DNA of 64,000 bases from Eubacteriales bacterium (GCA_030524715.1 JAUNGB010000014.1:1-64000); one strand, 5' to 3'; counted from the first letter of the stretch, positions 8,958-16,993 are shown. Notes: generated by a model from the letters alone, not told the origin. A program made the numbers and translations.

Positions 8958-10241
8958 TTACTGTACGGTTCTCAATATGGCTGCTGTAGCATTTTGACCG
9001 CCGCCAATTCCACGAAGCAGCGCTGTTTCCGGCAATTTTTTGACCTGCCTTGCTCCGCACTGCCCCCGCATCTGCTGCACCACTTCTCCAACATCAGCCA
9101 ATCCTGACGCAGCATACGGATGACCGAATCCGCTGCGACCTCCGTTTGTGTTAATAGGGCGATCACCGTCAAATCCGGTAACTCCGTTCAATGCTGCCTG
9201 CCAGCCCTCGCCTTTTGGTAAATATCCAGCAATCTCCGCACTGTCAATCTGATCGAAGATTTCCAAATCCTGCGTTTGGAACAAATCTATTTCTTCTGGT
9301 TTTACACCTGTTTTTTCATATACCTGCCGGATAGAAATTTCCGTTATTTTTTCTTCATTTCGCGGATGGCGCGTGTCCATAGAAGCTCCGCTGATTCCTA
9401 ACACCTCAATCGGCTGCTGTTTCAGTTTTTTTGCAATTTCCGTGGTGCATACAATCACTGCTGCGGCTCCATCTGTTGTGGCAAAGCTATGGAGTTTTCT
9501 ATAATACTTTGATGTTTTTCTGTTATACGCATCCTGCCTTAAATATTCCATCGCATCGTCATATCCAGCCTCCCGCGCTATGGTTTCGATCTCCGTTTGA
9601 TAGAACGCCAGCGGATGCCTTGACGAAGCTCTCCTTGCCTGAATTGCAAGAGCATTACACATATCGTCAAACTGCTCTAATGTAATGCCATAACGCTCCA
9701 TGTAGTCTGTCGGCGGATATTCAAATAGAGAGTTATGAATGATATTTGACGGAAATCTGGAATAGGTAGGATCAGCCAAAATATCTGCAATCTCTCCGAT
9801 TTTAAACGCATGAGACGCTTCTTCTCGCATATGTGACGGTTTCCTTGAATCCGCCACTGTAGAAAGAACCTCTACACCGCCAGTCAAAGCAATATCACAC
9901 GCGCCAGACGCCACCGCCATGACAGCCAGATTGAAGCCCACATATCCTGTTCCACACGCTTCTTCATGGTGTATACACGGTTTTCCGTGCATTCCCACCC
10001 AATCCTGATAAGCGGCAGCCGGATTCAGCAAACGGGAAAATGAAACATTTCCAATCTGTCCATGAAACAAAATGTCGATGTCCTTTCCCTCCAGCCCGGC
10101 ATCCTTCATTGCCTCTAACGAAGCCCACGCAAACAGTTCGCTTTCCGTAAGTCCTGCAAGCCAGGGAGATTTCGTCAGCGTTCCCATACGGGTACACCCA
10201 ACTCCTACGATTGATACACTTCTGCTCAAACTACTTTTCAT
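8958..10241 (-). CDS. Thiolase-family (SCP2-thiolase-like) acyltransferase
   Basis: 427 residues. The nucleophile cysteine is C96 in EEACGTGYVG, and the catalytic histidine lies in NTNGGRSGFGHPYAASG near residue 375. The late CxG motif of classic biosynthetic thiolases is replaced by GGGQN, as in SCP2/lipid-transfer-type thiolases. It should form or break a carbon-carbon bond on a CoA thioester, with the neighbouring DUF35 protein as partner. No acyl-CoA dehydrogenase or ligase lies nearby, so the pathway is unclear. The TetR gene precedes it on the same strand; GAGGAAAGG precedes the ATG. Confidence 0.85.
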   Translation of the reverse strand: MKSSLSRSVSIVGVGCTRMGTLTKSPWLAGLTESELFAWASLEAMKDAGLEGKDIDILFHGQIGNVSFSRLLNPAAAYQDWVGMHGKPCIHHEEACGTGYVGFNLAVMAVASGACDIALTGGVEVLSTVADSRKPSHMREEASHAFKIGEIADILADPTYSRFPSNIIHNSLFEYPPTDYMERYGITLEQFDDMCNALAIQARRASSRHPLAFYQTEIETIAREAGYDDAMEYLRQDAYNRKTSKYYRKLHSFATTDGAAAVIVCTTEIAKKLKQQPIEVLGISGASMDTRHPRNEEKITEISIRQVYEKTGVKPEEIDLFQTQDLEIFDQIDSAEIAGYLPKGEGWQAALNGVTGFDGDRPINTNGGRSGFGHPYAASGLADVGEVVQQMRGQCGARQVKKLPETALLRGIGGGQNATAAILRTVQ

Positions 10242-10354
10242 ATCTGTTTCCTTTCCTCGGCATTTTTTTCCGATTTTTTATTTTCATTTGCATTGTTAAG
10301 TTCTTCTTTTATGTCTTAAAATGTTTATTCCCCATTACTAACCGGAAATATGGT

Positions 10355-10368
10355 TGAACAGTCAGTCA
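10355..10368. promoter_or_regulatory. Candidate TetR operator upstream of the thiolase gene
   Basis: TGAACAGTCAGTCA contains the string GAACAGTCAG that also occurs, inside a similar imperfect palindrome, in the tetR leader (11061-11075). Sharing a 10-base string between the only two control regions of the run is the evidence; binding is inferred. Confidence 0.5.
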
Positions 10369-10395
10369 TTTTAAATCTATAATAAAATGGATATT

Positions 10396-10422
10396 ATTGA
10401 TTAGGGAAAATCCCTAATCAAT
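10396..10422. terminator. Perfect 12-bp hairpin over the tetR stop codon
   Basis: ATTGATTAGGGA (10396-10407) pairs perfectly with TCCCTAATCAAT (10411-10422) across a 3-nt loop, and the tetR TGA lies inside the right arm. No T-run follows on the transcribed strand. It may be a weak terminator separating tetR from the thiolase operon, or a protein-binding palindrome. Confidence 0.55.
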
Positions 10423-11041
10423 AAAGATCCACCACAACACGATTCACAATCAACGCAACTGCTTCTTCAATATATTCAGTCATCTGATCCGAATCGTAAA
10501 ATTCACTTCCCAACTCCCGCATGATAACCGGAAAGTTAATCATAGAAATAAATGCCTGCGCCAGCATTTTAGAATTAGCTGTTTGCGAAATCTCATTCCG
10601 TTCTTTTTTGGCGTCCAGATACTGCTCTAAGTTATAACAAATCTGTGTATAAATGCCATTAAAAGAAGCATCGGGATGTTCCTTTGTCAGTTTCAGCAAA
10701 TCTGGAATCGACATGAGAAGCAATGACACAAAATCGTTCGCATCTTTTAATACATCTTTTGCAAAATTCCGAAGAACCTGCTCTAAAGGAGCATCCAAAT
10801 CAAAAGACGCCACCAGTGTCGGAATCAAAGAGCACTCCATAAATACACTGTATAACAGTTCCTCTTTGTTCTTAAAATAGAGATATAACGTCCCCTTACC
10901 CATATTGGCACGTTTCGCAATATCCATAATGCTGGTATTTGCATATCCTTTTTCTTTGAATACCTCTAAGGCTGCTCTTAAAATTTGTTCCCGTTTGTTC
11001 TCTAAATATTCTTCTCTATTGGCTGCAGATACAAGAGCCAC
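10418..11041 (-). CDS. TetR/AcrR-family transcriptional regulator
   Basis: 207 residues from the GTG at 11041, chosen because AAAGGAGGTGA lies 5 nt upstream; an in-frame ATG further out has no such site. The N-terminal helix-turn-helix is clear (QILRAALEVFKEKGYANTSI, then RANMGKGTLYLYFKNKEELL). The C-terminal ligand domain is not assignable to a subfamily. As first gene of a same-strand run with a thiolase pair and three exporter genes, it probably represses them and itself, sensing an acyl-CoA-like or drug-like ligand. A shared motif at both control regions supports this. Confidence 0.9.
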   Translation of the reverse strand: MALVSAANREEYLENKREQILRAALEVFKEKGYANTSIMDIAKRANMGKGTLYLYFKNKEELLYSVFMECSLIPTLVASFDLDAPLEQVLRNFAKDVLKDANDFVSLLLMSIPDLLKLTKEHPDASFNGIYTQICYNLEQYLDAKKERNEISQTANSKMLAQAFISMINFPVIMRELGSEFYDSDQMTEYIEEAVALIVNRVVVDLY

Positions 11042-11060
11042 TGATATCACCTCCTTTTGG

Positions 11061-11075
11061 CTGACTGTTCGTTCA
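11061..11075. promoter_or_regulatory. Candidate TetR operator in the tetR leader
   Basis: CTGACTGTTCGTTCA lies between the tetR -10 box and its ribosome site, at about +3 to +17. Its complement contains GAACAGTCAG, matching the thiolase upstream site. A repressor bound here would block elongation, consistent with autoregulation. Confidence 0.5.
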
Positions 11076-11084
11076 TTTAAAAGT

Positions 11085-11113
11085 ATATTATCATGCACCT
11101 TTCACATTGTCAA
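11085..11113 (-). promoter_or_regulatory. Promoter of tetR
   Basis: On the minus strand a perfect -35 TTGACA (11113-11108), a 17-bp spacer and a -10 TAATAT (11090-11085). The start point should fall near 11078, just before the operator-like motif. Confidence 0.75.
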
Positions 11114-11223
11114 GAGTGTTTCTTTAATTATTTAAAACAGTAGGTAGCATTTTGGAGAAATAATTGGCTTTTATTACAGAAAGACTTTTACACCTCGAAG
11201 AGCAAGATTCGCCGCGTATTACA

Positions 11224-11419
11224 GAAACCCCATTTGGGGATTTCTTCATACCGACAATCTTGATGGGGATTCCGGTCTACGCTCCGCTTCTACACTCCGT
11301 TTCGGTCGTTGCCAAACGTGTGCCACCGGCACACGGCAACGGTCCGCGCTAAACGGACATCCACTGGATGTCCAGCGCCCCCATACCCTCGGACAATGCA
11401 CATTTTATAAAAATGTGCA
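11224..11419. repeat. Cluster of four hairpins, oriT-like
   Basis: Hairpin 1 is around CCCC/GGGG at 11228-11239. Hairpin 2 (11307-11341) has outer arms CGTTGCC/GGCAACG and inner arms GTGTGCC/GGCACAC. Hairpin 3 (11346-11378) has outer arms GCGCT/AGCGC and inner arms GGACATCC/GGATGTCC. Hairpin 4 (11397-11419) is TGCACATTTT/AAAATGTGCA. Hairpins 2 and 3 both carry an unpaired AAAC between outer and inner stem on the 5' side and a 3-nt loop. Position just upstream of a relaxosome-like small protein suggests a transfer origin; this is inference. Confidence 0.6.
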
Positions 11420-11566
11420 AGTTGGCTCCTGTTAAAAACAGTCGCAACGTGATTCTATCTATCACGAAAATCTCATAATTTTATTAAAAATGCTTTCCAC
11501 TGTTATCCATATCTTCCCTCTAATCGGCTTATATATGAATACATTTTTATACAGAAAGGAAATTTT

Positions 11567-11797
11567 ATGGCAAGACCGAGAAAAGAACCAGAAATAACTT
11601 ACACGCACCACATCAACCTCCGGCTTACAGATGTTCAATATGAAATCATATCTGAGAATGCCCGCCACTTTAATACTGGCGGCATCCATTCACTGGAAAT
11701 GCGGAAAGCAATCGGGCAAGGACTTTCTGATATTTTTAGGATGAAAGAAGAAGTTCTAAAAACGGCAGGGGATTTCCAACAGATACGCAAAATATAG
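11567..11797 (+). CDS. Small ribbon-helix-helix-like (MobC-type) DNA-binding protein
   Basis: 76 residues starting MARPRKEP, followed by INLRLTDVQYEIISENARHF. That is a basic tip plus a short strand and helix pattern as in relaxosome accessory (MobC) and other ribbon-helix-helix proteins. It starts after GAAAGGAAATTTT and lies 148 nt downstream of the hairpin cluster. It is shorter than most MobC proteins, which run beyond 100 residues, so it may be truncated or a distinct regulator. Its role in nicking or plasmid-like control is inferred from context only. Confidence 0.6.
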   Translation: MARPRKEPEITYTHHINLRLTDVQYEIISENARHFNTGGIHSLEMRKAIGQGLSDIFRMKEEVLKTAGDFQQIRKI

Positions 11798-11870
11798 TAT
11801 TATCTTCCGACGCTTTACAAAGAAAAACCAGAAGGCCCCATTACTGACTTTCTGGTTTTTCACTTGAATG

Positions 11871-12455
11871 CTAAAAGAAATTAAATAGCTGGATATACTT
11901 TGTATGGTCATTTACAGAATATCTTTCGTTAAATGGCATAAATCCATTCTTTTCACTCTGGTAGAAATTCAATAGCTTTACCTTATCCTCACATTCCAGA
12001 AATACGATTCCCCCGCCAATATCGTGCTGAACCTTTTCCAGAATTTCAAATGTCAGATCCATCAATTCATTTCCATTGATTCCCTTTCCTTCATCCACAG
12101 CATAATTTTTTCCAAACTGCGCGATCAGAAAGGCGGATACCGTATAGCTGTCTGATTCCGAATCCAGTATTGCATATCTGCTTATTTTCTTCCGCTTAGA
12201 ATTGGACAGATTTGCGCTGCCAATCTCAACTGCTTTATGGGCCAGTGTAAAAACCGCTGCTATCTTACCATGTTCATTTACTACAAAATATGTAACGGAC
12301 AATTTCTTCATTGCAAACTCAATCGCATTATTTACTACAAATTGCTCAATTTCCGGATTGATTGGACAGGAAAAATCGGAAAGACACTTTTTCAGTTCTG
12401 CCTCTCCGATTGCTCCCAACATATCTAAAATATTTATCGTATCGAACTGTCTCAT
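11871..12455 (-). CDS. GNAT-fold acetyltransferase, candidate toxin
   Basis: 194 residues. The C-terminal IVFLECEDKVKLLNFYQSEK followed by NGF matches the last strand-helix of GNAT enzymes. The usual Q/RxxGxG/A pyrophosphate loop is only loosely present (KNYAVDEGKGINGNEL). GNAT toxins acetylate aminoacyl-tRNAs or other targets and are paired with small antitoxins encoded just upstream. Here a 61-residue protein gene overlaps its ATG by 4 nt. The location inside a mobile-element remnant fits a toxin-antitoxin role, but a plain acetyltransferase is possible. Confidence 0.65.
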   Translation of the reverse strand: MRQFDTINILDMLGAIGEAELKKCLSDFSCPINPEIEQFVVNNAIEFAMKKLSVTYFVVNEHGKIAAVFTLAHKAVEIGSANLSNSKRKKISRYAILDSESDSYTVSAFLIAQFGKNYAVDEGKGINGNELMDLTFEILEKVQHDIGGGIVFLECEDKVKLLNFYQSEKNGFMPFNERYSVNDHTKYIQLFNFF

Positions 12456-12637
12456 TTGCCTGCTTCTCCCTTTGCCATCAGCCGCCGGATCGCATCATAA
12501 TCTGTTAACGGCGGTTTTACTGGTGCAGACGGCTTTCTCTTAGGCTTATTTTCTGAAGCTGCCAGCGCATCTATAAAGGCTTCCGCCTGCTTCGGATCGT
12601 CAATACGAACTTTTGCAAAAATACTCGATGTAGCCAT
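12452..12637 (-). CDS. Small protein upstream of the GNAT gene, candidate antitoxin
   Basis: 61 residues from the ATG at 12637, which has AAGGAGGTG upstream; a longer frame to 12697 is not supported. It begins MATSSIFAKVRIDDPKQAEA, with a central proline/lysine-rich stretch (KPKRKPSAPVKPP) and a short C-terminal helix (DYDAIRRLMAKGE). It has a folded-looking N-terminus and a flexible tail, like many type II antitoxins. The stop codon overlaps the start of the GNAT gene (ATGA), so the two are translated together. I know similar small proteins in Lachnospiraceae but no proven function. Confidence 0.6.
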   Translation of the reverse strand: MATSSIFAKVRIDDPKQAEAFIDALAASENKPKRKPSAPVKPPLTDYDAIRRLMAKGEAGK

Positions 12638-12804
12638 AATCGCACCTCCTTCTCCAAATGGCTTATAATAGTATATGCTGAAAAGACAATAAACCATATC
12701 ATTTGCTTTACTGCCTTTTCTTTAGTTTTATTCTAAATCAGATTTTTCCGGACGTCAACCACCATATTTTTTATTATTTTATGGAATTCTAAAGTTACTT
12801 TTCG

Positions 12805-13146
12805 TTATCTGTACACCAGATCATTCATCACGCATTCTTCTGCCATTGCGGTCAGCATATTCATATGCGCTGCCCACGCAAACGGATCTGCTTCCTTATC
12901 CGGTGCCGGATACTTCTGCAGCAGTTTCTCCATTAAAATCTCCATCCTTTCCTGTGCCGTTTTCTCAATCTCCAGAAGATGCCTGTCCAGTTTTCCAGTC
13001 AGCATCATACTCTGATACCTGTTGCTCCGGTGTTCTTTTAGAAATGTCCTCCGCAGCATCCCGTATTTCCCTATAGAATTTTCACTGCTTTCTATTGTCA
13101 GGTTCGGAAACAGGTAATCTCCTTTGCGGTAATATATCAGTTCCAT
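12805..13146 (-). CDS. TnpV transposon-encoded protein
   Basis: 113 residues from the ATG at 13146, preceded by GGAGG. The strings IGKYGMLRRTFLKEHRSNRY, MLTGKLDRHLLEIE and the final NDLVYR are the conserved spine of TnpV, a small helical protein carried by many Firmicute transposons and of unknown function. Length matches the family. An upstream in-frame ATG (13272) lacks a ribosome site. No matching transposase is nearby, so it is an orphan passenger gene. Confidence 0.8.
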   Translation of the reverse strand: MELIYYRKGDYLFPNLTIESSENSIGKYGMLRRTFLKEHRSNRYQSMMLTGKLDRHLLEIEKTAQERMEILMEKLLQKYPAPDKEADPFAWAAHMNMLTAMAEECVMNDLVYR

Positions 13147-13357
13147 TTTTATTCCTCCAGTTTTGCTTTTGTGAATTAACGTGTCGAAGTTATTATAAGT
13201 GGTGATAATTAGATTTTCAACCACTATTTTAAACTTTTTATGTTTTTTCCGATAGGTCATTTGAAAGTGCATCTACCCACTGTACGGAACACAACCTCCC
13301 GGTCTTTCTGACGCAGCCTCCGCATCCTTACCGACATTCTCTGCATATCTCCGTCCT

Positions 13358-13594
13358 TCACCATGACTTCCATATCCCCCACCAGTTCACATTTCCGGTC
13401 TTAAAATCATAAATCTGTTTCACATGATCCCTTGTATCCCTGTCAATCCCAAGACAATACACCAACGCCCTGTGGTATACGTCCTGGTATCTGCACTTCT
13501 GCAGATACTCTTTATAAAATTTTTCATGTTCCCTGTTCTTGAAAATAATTACGTGCGAATCTCTTTTGCTTGCTCTTGTTGCTGTGTCTGCCAT
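13358..13594 (-). pseudogene. Truncated mobile-element protein (DUF6075-like N-terminus)
   Basis: 78 codons from the ATG at 13594, after GGAGG. The N-terminus (VIIFKNREHEKFYKEYLQKC, then RYQDVYHRALVYCLG) is a conserved mobile-element protein that is normally longer. After IYDFKTG the sequence changes to an unrelated tail and stops. On the same strand, another frame downstream continues with a basic tail (GDMEVMVKDGDMQRMSVRMR, about 13275-13370). This suggests a deletion join or frameshift near 13380. Function unknown. Confidence 0.6.
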
Positions 13595-13640
13595 CTTCGT
13601 TTCCTCCAACTAAATTATTTTTTGATTATGACCATAACAA

Positions 13641-13682
13641 AAAGGACACTTCCCTAAAATCGCTCTTAGAAAAATGTCCTTA
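13641..13682. repeat. Imperfect inverted repeat, terminator-like
   Basis: AAGGACA (from 13643) pairs with TGTCCTT (to 13682), with further pairing CCCTAA/TTAG inside. On the minus strand a short T-run follows. It may be a terminator or the end of a small mobile element. Confidence 0.45.
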
Positions 13683-13787
13683 TCGTACAAAATATTCAGT
13701 TGAACTGACACGAGTTTATTTTATTATCGCTTATTTTCACCCGTTAAGAGAGTTTAATTTGTCGTACTTTTGTCGTACCCTACGGCT

Positions 13788-13898
13788 TCAAAGTCCGCAA
13801 ACCCGCATAAATACTGGCTTTATTTCTCCAATGACTTCATCGTCGGTAACAGAAGGACGGCACCGCTCAGCCAAAATCCGAGGGGGATTATTGACTGT
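13788..13898 (-). pseudogene. Orphan reading-frame fragment, unknown
   Basis: A 36-codon stretch without a start (TVNNPPRILAERCRPSVTDD, then EVIGEIKPVFMRVCGL and a stop). The wording is familiar to me as a recurrent string in gut Firmicute mobile elements, but I cannot name the family. Its upstream end is closed by a TGA. Confidence 0.35.
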
Positions 13899-13919
13899 TC
13901 AGGTTTGCTGTGATATATT
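13891..13919 (+). promoter_or_regulatory. Promoter of the MATE gene
   Basis: -35 TTGACT (13891-13896), 17-bp spacer, -10 TATATT (13914-13919). The leader that follows begins with a dispersed repeat copy (13921-13989). Confidence 0.65.
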
Positions 13920-13920
13920 G

Positions 13921-13989
13921 AGAACGCAGGTCGCTATGCGGCCTGCGTTCATGAGTATATGGCAAAGGGGAATGTGAATGTCCGCTTTA
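13921..13989 (+). repeat. Dispersed leader repeat, copy A
   Basis: Opens with the hairpin AACGCAGGTCGC/GCGGCCTGCGTT, then TTCATGAGTATATGGCAAAG and a second stem built on AAAGNGGAAT and ATGTCCGCTTT. It lies in the 5' leader of the MATE gene. Related copies are at 22470-22537, 25772-25840 and 34694-34770. Confidence 0.7.
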
Positions 13990-14062
13990 CAGCGAGTGAA
14001 CTCTTTATAAACGAAAAAATCCCACGCCGGAAATCTGTGCGCGGGATAAAAAAGAATGAGGG

Positions 14063-15427
14063 ATGAGGATTTTGAAAAACAACAAAAGCAACAAATATGA
14101 AATTGACATGTGCAACGGTTCCATAATGGACAAGCTGATTTCTTTTGCACTGCCGCTGATGCTTTCGGGAATCCTGCAGTTGATGTTCAACGCAGTGGAT
14201 ATCGTGGTTGTGGGGCGGTTCAGCGGAAGCCAGGCGCTGGCGGCGGTGGGGTCGACCACTGCTTTGATCAATGTGTTCATCAATCTGTTTATCGGCATTT
14301 CTCTGGGAACAAACGTACTGGCAGCCCGGTTTTACGCGGCCGGGAAAGCCAAAGAAATGTCTGAAACCGTCCATACTTCTGTGACGTTTGCCGGTATCAG
14401 CGGAATTGTTATGGCTTTGGTAGGACTGTTCTGCTCAAAGTTTGCTCTTGAACTGATGGGAACCCCGGCGGATGTGATCGGCCAGTCGGCCCTTTATATG
14501 CGGATTTATTTTATGGGGATGCCGTTTTTTATGCTTTATAATTATGGCGCTGCCATTCTGCGTGCGGTTGGAGATACCCGGCATCCGCTGATCTTCCTGA
14601 TTATTTCGGGACTGATCAATGCGGCGCTGAACATGTTTCTGGTTATCGTATTTCATATGGGTGTGGCCGGTGTCGCGATCGCTACGGTGATCTCCCAGCT
14701 AATCTCCTGTATTTTGGTGCTCCGGTGCCTGTATCTGTCAGAGGGAAGCTATCAGCTCCGCTTTTCCAGGCTGACAATGAAGGCGTATTATCTGAAACAG
14801 ATTTTTCAGGTGGGGATCCCTGCGGGGATTCAGAGTACGGTTATTAATTTTTCCAATGTGCTTCTGCAGTCCTCGGTAAACTCCTTTGGCTCGGTGTCCA
14901 TGGCAGGCTATACGGCAGCCAACAATATTTTTGGCTTTTTGTATGTGGCCGTTAACTCTATTACGCAAACCTGTATGAGCTTTACCAGCCAGAATTACAG
15001 TGTGGGAAAATACAAAAGAATAGACAGGATCCTGCTGGAATGTATCCTGCTGACCGTAGGGGTCTCTCTGGTGCTCGGGGGCGGCTCTTATGTGTTCGGA
15101 GATCAGATTTTAAGACTTTATACCAACGACCCGGAGGTTATTCAGTGCGGCGTGGAAATCCTTTCGTATACGACGTTGACCTATTTTCTGTGTGGGCTGA
15201 TGGATCTTTTCCCGGGACCCATGCGCGGGATGGGACATTCCGCAGTGCCAATGCTGCTGTCTATTATCGGTACTGTCGGAACCAGGATCGTATGGATATT
15301 CTGGGTTTTTCCCAGTCACCGTTCCCTTGCGGTCCTGTTTATCTCCTATCCTGTATCGTGGATCCTGTCCATTCTGATGCAGGTGGTCTGCTTCTATTTT
15401 GTCAGAAAAAAGGCTTACGGAAGGTAA
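14063..15427 (+). CDS. MATE-family multidrug/metabolite exporter
   Basis: 454 residues with twelve hydrophobic segments. The N-terminal half reads LISFALPLMLSGILQLMFNA, VDIVVVGRFSG; the repeat half begins IFQVGIPAGIQSTVINFSNV. These are MATE hallmarks, of the DinF/NorM-like type common in Clostridia. It probably exports organic cations or toxic metabolites with Na+ or H+. The ATG at 14063 has only a weak site (GAGGG directly upstream). It is monocistronic: its own promoter lies about 150 nt upstream and a strong terminator overlaps its stop codon. Confidence 0.9.
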   Translation: MRILKNNKSNKYEIDMCNGSIMDKLISFALPLMLSGILQLMFNAVDIVVVGRFSGSQALAAVGSTTALINVFINLFIGISLGTNVLAARFYAAGKAKEMSETVHTSVTFAGISGIVMALVGLFCSKFALELMGTPADVIGQSALYMRIYFMGMPFFMLYNYGAAILRAVGDTRHPLIFLIISGLINAALNMFLVIVFHMGVAGVAIATVISQLISCILVLRCLYLSEGSYQLRFSRLTMKAYYLKQIFQVGIPAGIQSTVINFSNVLLQSSVNSFGSVSMAGYTAANNIFGFLYVAVNSITQTCMSFTSQNYSVGKYKRIDRILLECILLTVGVSLVLGGGSYVFGDQILRLYTNDPEVIQCGVEILSYTTLTYFLCGLMDLFPGPMRGMGHSAVPMLLSIIGTVGTRIVWIFWVFPSHRSLAVLFISYPVSWILSILMQVVCFYFVRKKAYGR

Positions 15428-15436
15428 GCCTTTTTT
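15406..15436 (+). terminator. Intrinsic terminator of the MATE gene
   Basis: GGCTTAC (15412-15418) and GTAAGCC (15424-15430) form a stem followed by six T; A-run on the other side makes it bidirectional. The stem begins inside the last codons of the gene. Confidence 0.9.
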
Positions 15437-15514
15437 AATTGTTTACTTTATCACTTTGCAGAGGATTTTTCAATCAAAAAGAGACGGAAGCGCCGGGCTT
15501 CCATCCCCTGATTT

Positions 15515-15555
15515 GTTACTGTCCACACCTACGGTGCAAACAGTAACTTTTTTTA
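15515..15555. repeat. Small palindromic repeat, copy 1 (terminator-like)
   Basis: Outer arms GTTACTGT (15515-15522) and ACAGTAAC (15540-15547), inner stem CACC/GGTG, small internal loop, then a T-run. The same architecture recurs at 53400-53432. It lies downstream of both the MATE gene and the oppositely oriented importer operon. Confidence 0.7.
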
Positions 15556-15609
15556 CTTATTTTCCCTTTCAAACGCATACCGGCCGGATTCACACAAAAG
15601 CAGGCTTGC

Positions 15610-16854
15610 TTAATTACTTAAAATCCTTGCCTTTACGTCTTCCACAGTACAAGCTTCTGTCAGCTCTTTAATGGCCTCCGGCGAGGCTTCATCATTGAAT
15701 ACCTTAATGACATTCATCAGATCCGCACAGCTATAGGCATTTTCATAAATACCTGTGGTGTATCCGTAAAGCTCGATATATTTTTCCCGGCTGTCCGCAG
15801 TCCATAATTCCTGATACAGGCGGACCGCCGTGCCGTCAGAGGAATTGACCTCCGGATGTCCGGATATTGCATTGTATAACAGTGCAAACGCCGGGCCTGC
15901 CATAGAGGCATATTTTCCCTGTACGAAATCGATGGGCGGATTCCCGAAAGCGTCCTTTTCTTTGAAGGCTTCAAAGTTTTCTTCTGTAAAGCTGTCAACG
16001 GCGCCAACCATAATGTTCGTGCCCTGGGCTGCCTCCTGCGCGGCGATCTTGTCCAGATATGTGCTTACATGGAAGGCGCTCATCAGCGCGTCATAGGAGC
16101 CGTTTGAAAAGGCCGCTTCCAGATTGGAAAGACCTGCTCCGCCGTCCTCTGTGTAATCCGGGCAGAGGGTTACGGAGATACTGCCGTCCTCACTTGTCAG
16201 TACCGTGTTTTCTTCGGAGGCAGCAATTGCGGCTATTTCACCATCCAGAACAAGTCCTGCCTGTTCCTTTAAGGTATCCAGCATACCCTCTGTCCTTCCG
16301 GCATGGTTGGAGTTGCCCTTGGATGCGCCGCCGGTCATGATCAGGAAGGATTTTGCGCCTTTGTCAAGGAAATAAGAAGCCATCTCCTGCCCTGTCTGGT
16401 ATACAGAGTCCGGATTCGGTCCGATACAGCCCTGAAACCAGGGATTGTCCTTAACCGCTTCATAATCCTCATCATTGATGAAATTGGAGCCGAGAACGTA
16501 GTACATTTCATTTTCTTCGCAGACCTCTAAGGTGCTCTGTACATCTATGCCCAGGAAAGAAATGATCCCCTGAGCGCCTTCTGCCTTAACGGCTTCAATA
16601 AATGCATTCTCTTCCTCCGCGGTATAGGTGGGACCGGAGAAATAGAACTGCACGGGGAAGCCCTCTTCCAGATAATCCTTGTAGTAGTTCATGAACATCT
16701 TCATTTCCTGGCTGTCAGGGTTGTAAACAACAACGCCGATCTTATATACGTCATCGGCATCCTGACCGGCGGCAGAAACAGGAATTGCCATGGACGACGC
16801 CAGAAGAAGAATCAGGAGCAGAGAACTGATGATTCTGTTTATTTTCTTTTTCAT
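15610..16854 (-). CDS. Secreted type 1 periplasmic-binding-fold protein at the end of the importer operon
   Basis: 414 residues with a clear signal peptide (IISSLLLILLLASSMAIPVS, cleavage after SAA). The body resembles Peripla_BP_4/type 1 sugar- and autoinducer-binding proteins (YKIGVVVYNPDSQEMKMFMN, a central GCIGPNPDSVYQTGQEMA, and a late GAVDSF). It lacks a lipobox cysteine. It ends the riboswitch-controlled operon, 139 nt after the ATPase gene. Dpp/Nik transporters normally use only the SBP_bac_5 type protein, so a second binder of a different fold is unusual. The ligand cannot be read from sequence. Confidence 0.75.
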   Translation of the reverse strand: MKKKINRIISSLLLILLLASSMAIPVSAAGQDADDVYKIGVVVYNPDSQEMKMFMNYYKDYLEEGFPVQFYFSGPTYTAEEENAFIEAVKAEGAQGIISFLGIDVQSTLEVCEENEMYYVLGSNFINDEDYEAVKDNPWFQGCIGPNPDSVYQTGQEMASYFLDKGAKSFLIMTGGASKGNSNHAGRTEGMLDTLKEQAGLVLDGEIAAIAASEENTVLTSEDGSISVTLCPDYTEDGGAGLSNLEAAFSNGSYDALMSAFHVSTYLDKIAAQEAAQGTNIMVGAVDSFTEENFEAFKEKDAFGNPPIDFVQGKYASMAGPAFALLYNAISGHPEVNSSDGTAVRLYQELWTADSREKYIELYGYTTGIYENAYSCADLMNVIKVFNDEASPEAIKELTEACTVEDVKARILSN

Positions 16855-16993
16855 TCTGTTTTGCCGTTTTTACCCGGCATGGCCCCACTTGTACCGGGGA
16901 GGCCCTGCCGGACAAATTCCTTTCTTAAATATTTTGTATTCCCCGCAGACAGCGGCTTTAAAGGCCATGCTCACATGTCCCGTTGGCTGCTGC

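Larger units (their letters stand above)
11116..13900. mobile_element. Second decayed mobile element (mobilizable-element remnant)
   Basis: Between the tetR promoter and a MATE promoter lie an oriT-like hairpin cluster, a small RHH-type protein, a candidate toxin/antitoxin pair, TnpV, a C-terminally broken gene and a small orphan reading-frame scrap. No integrase or relaxase gene is intact. TnpV and the truncated protein are familiar cargo of Lachnospiraceae transposons. Borders and target duplications could not be defined. Confidence 0.6.

Noticed and set aside
11164..11352. Plus-strand reading frame across the hairpin cluster
   Set aside because: Composition follows the palindromes, with no ribosome site and no family resemblance.
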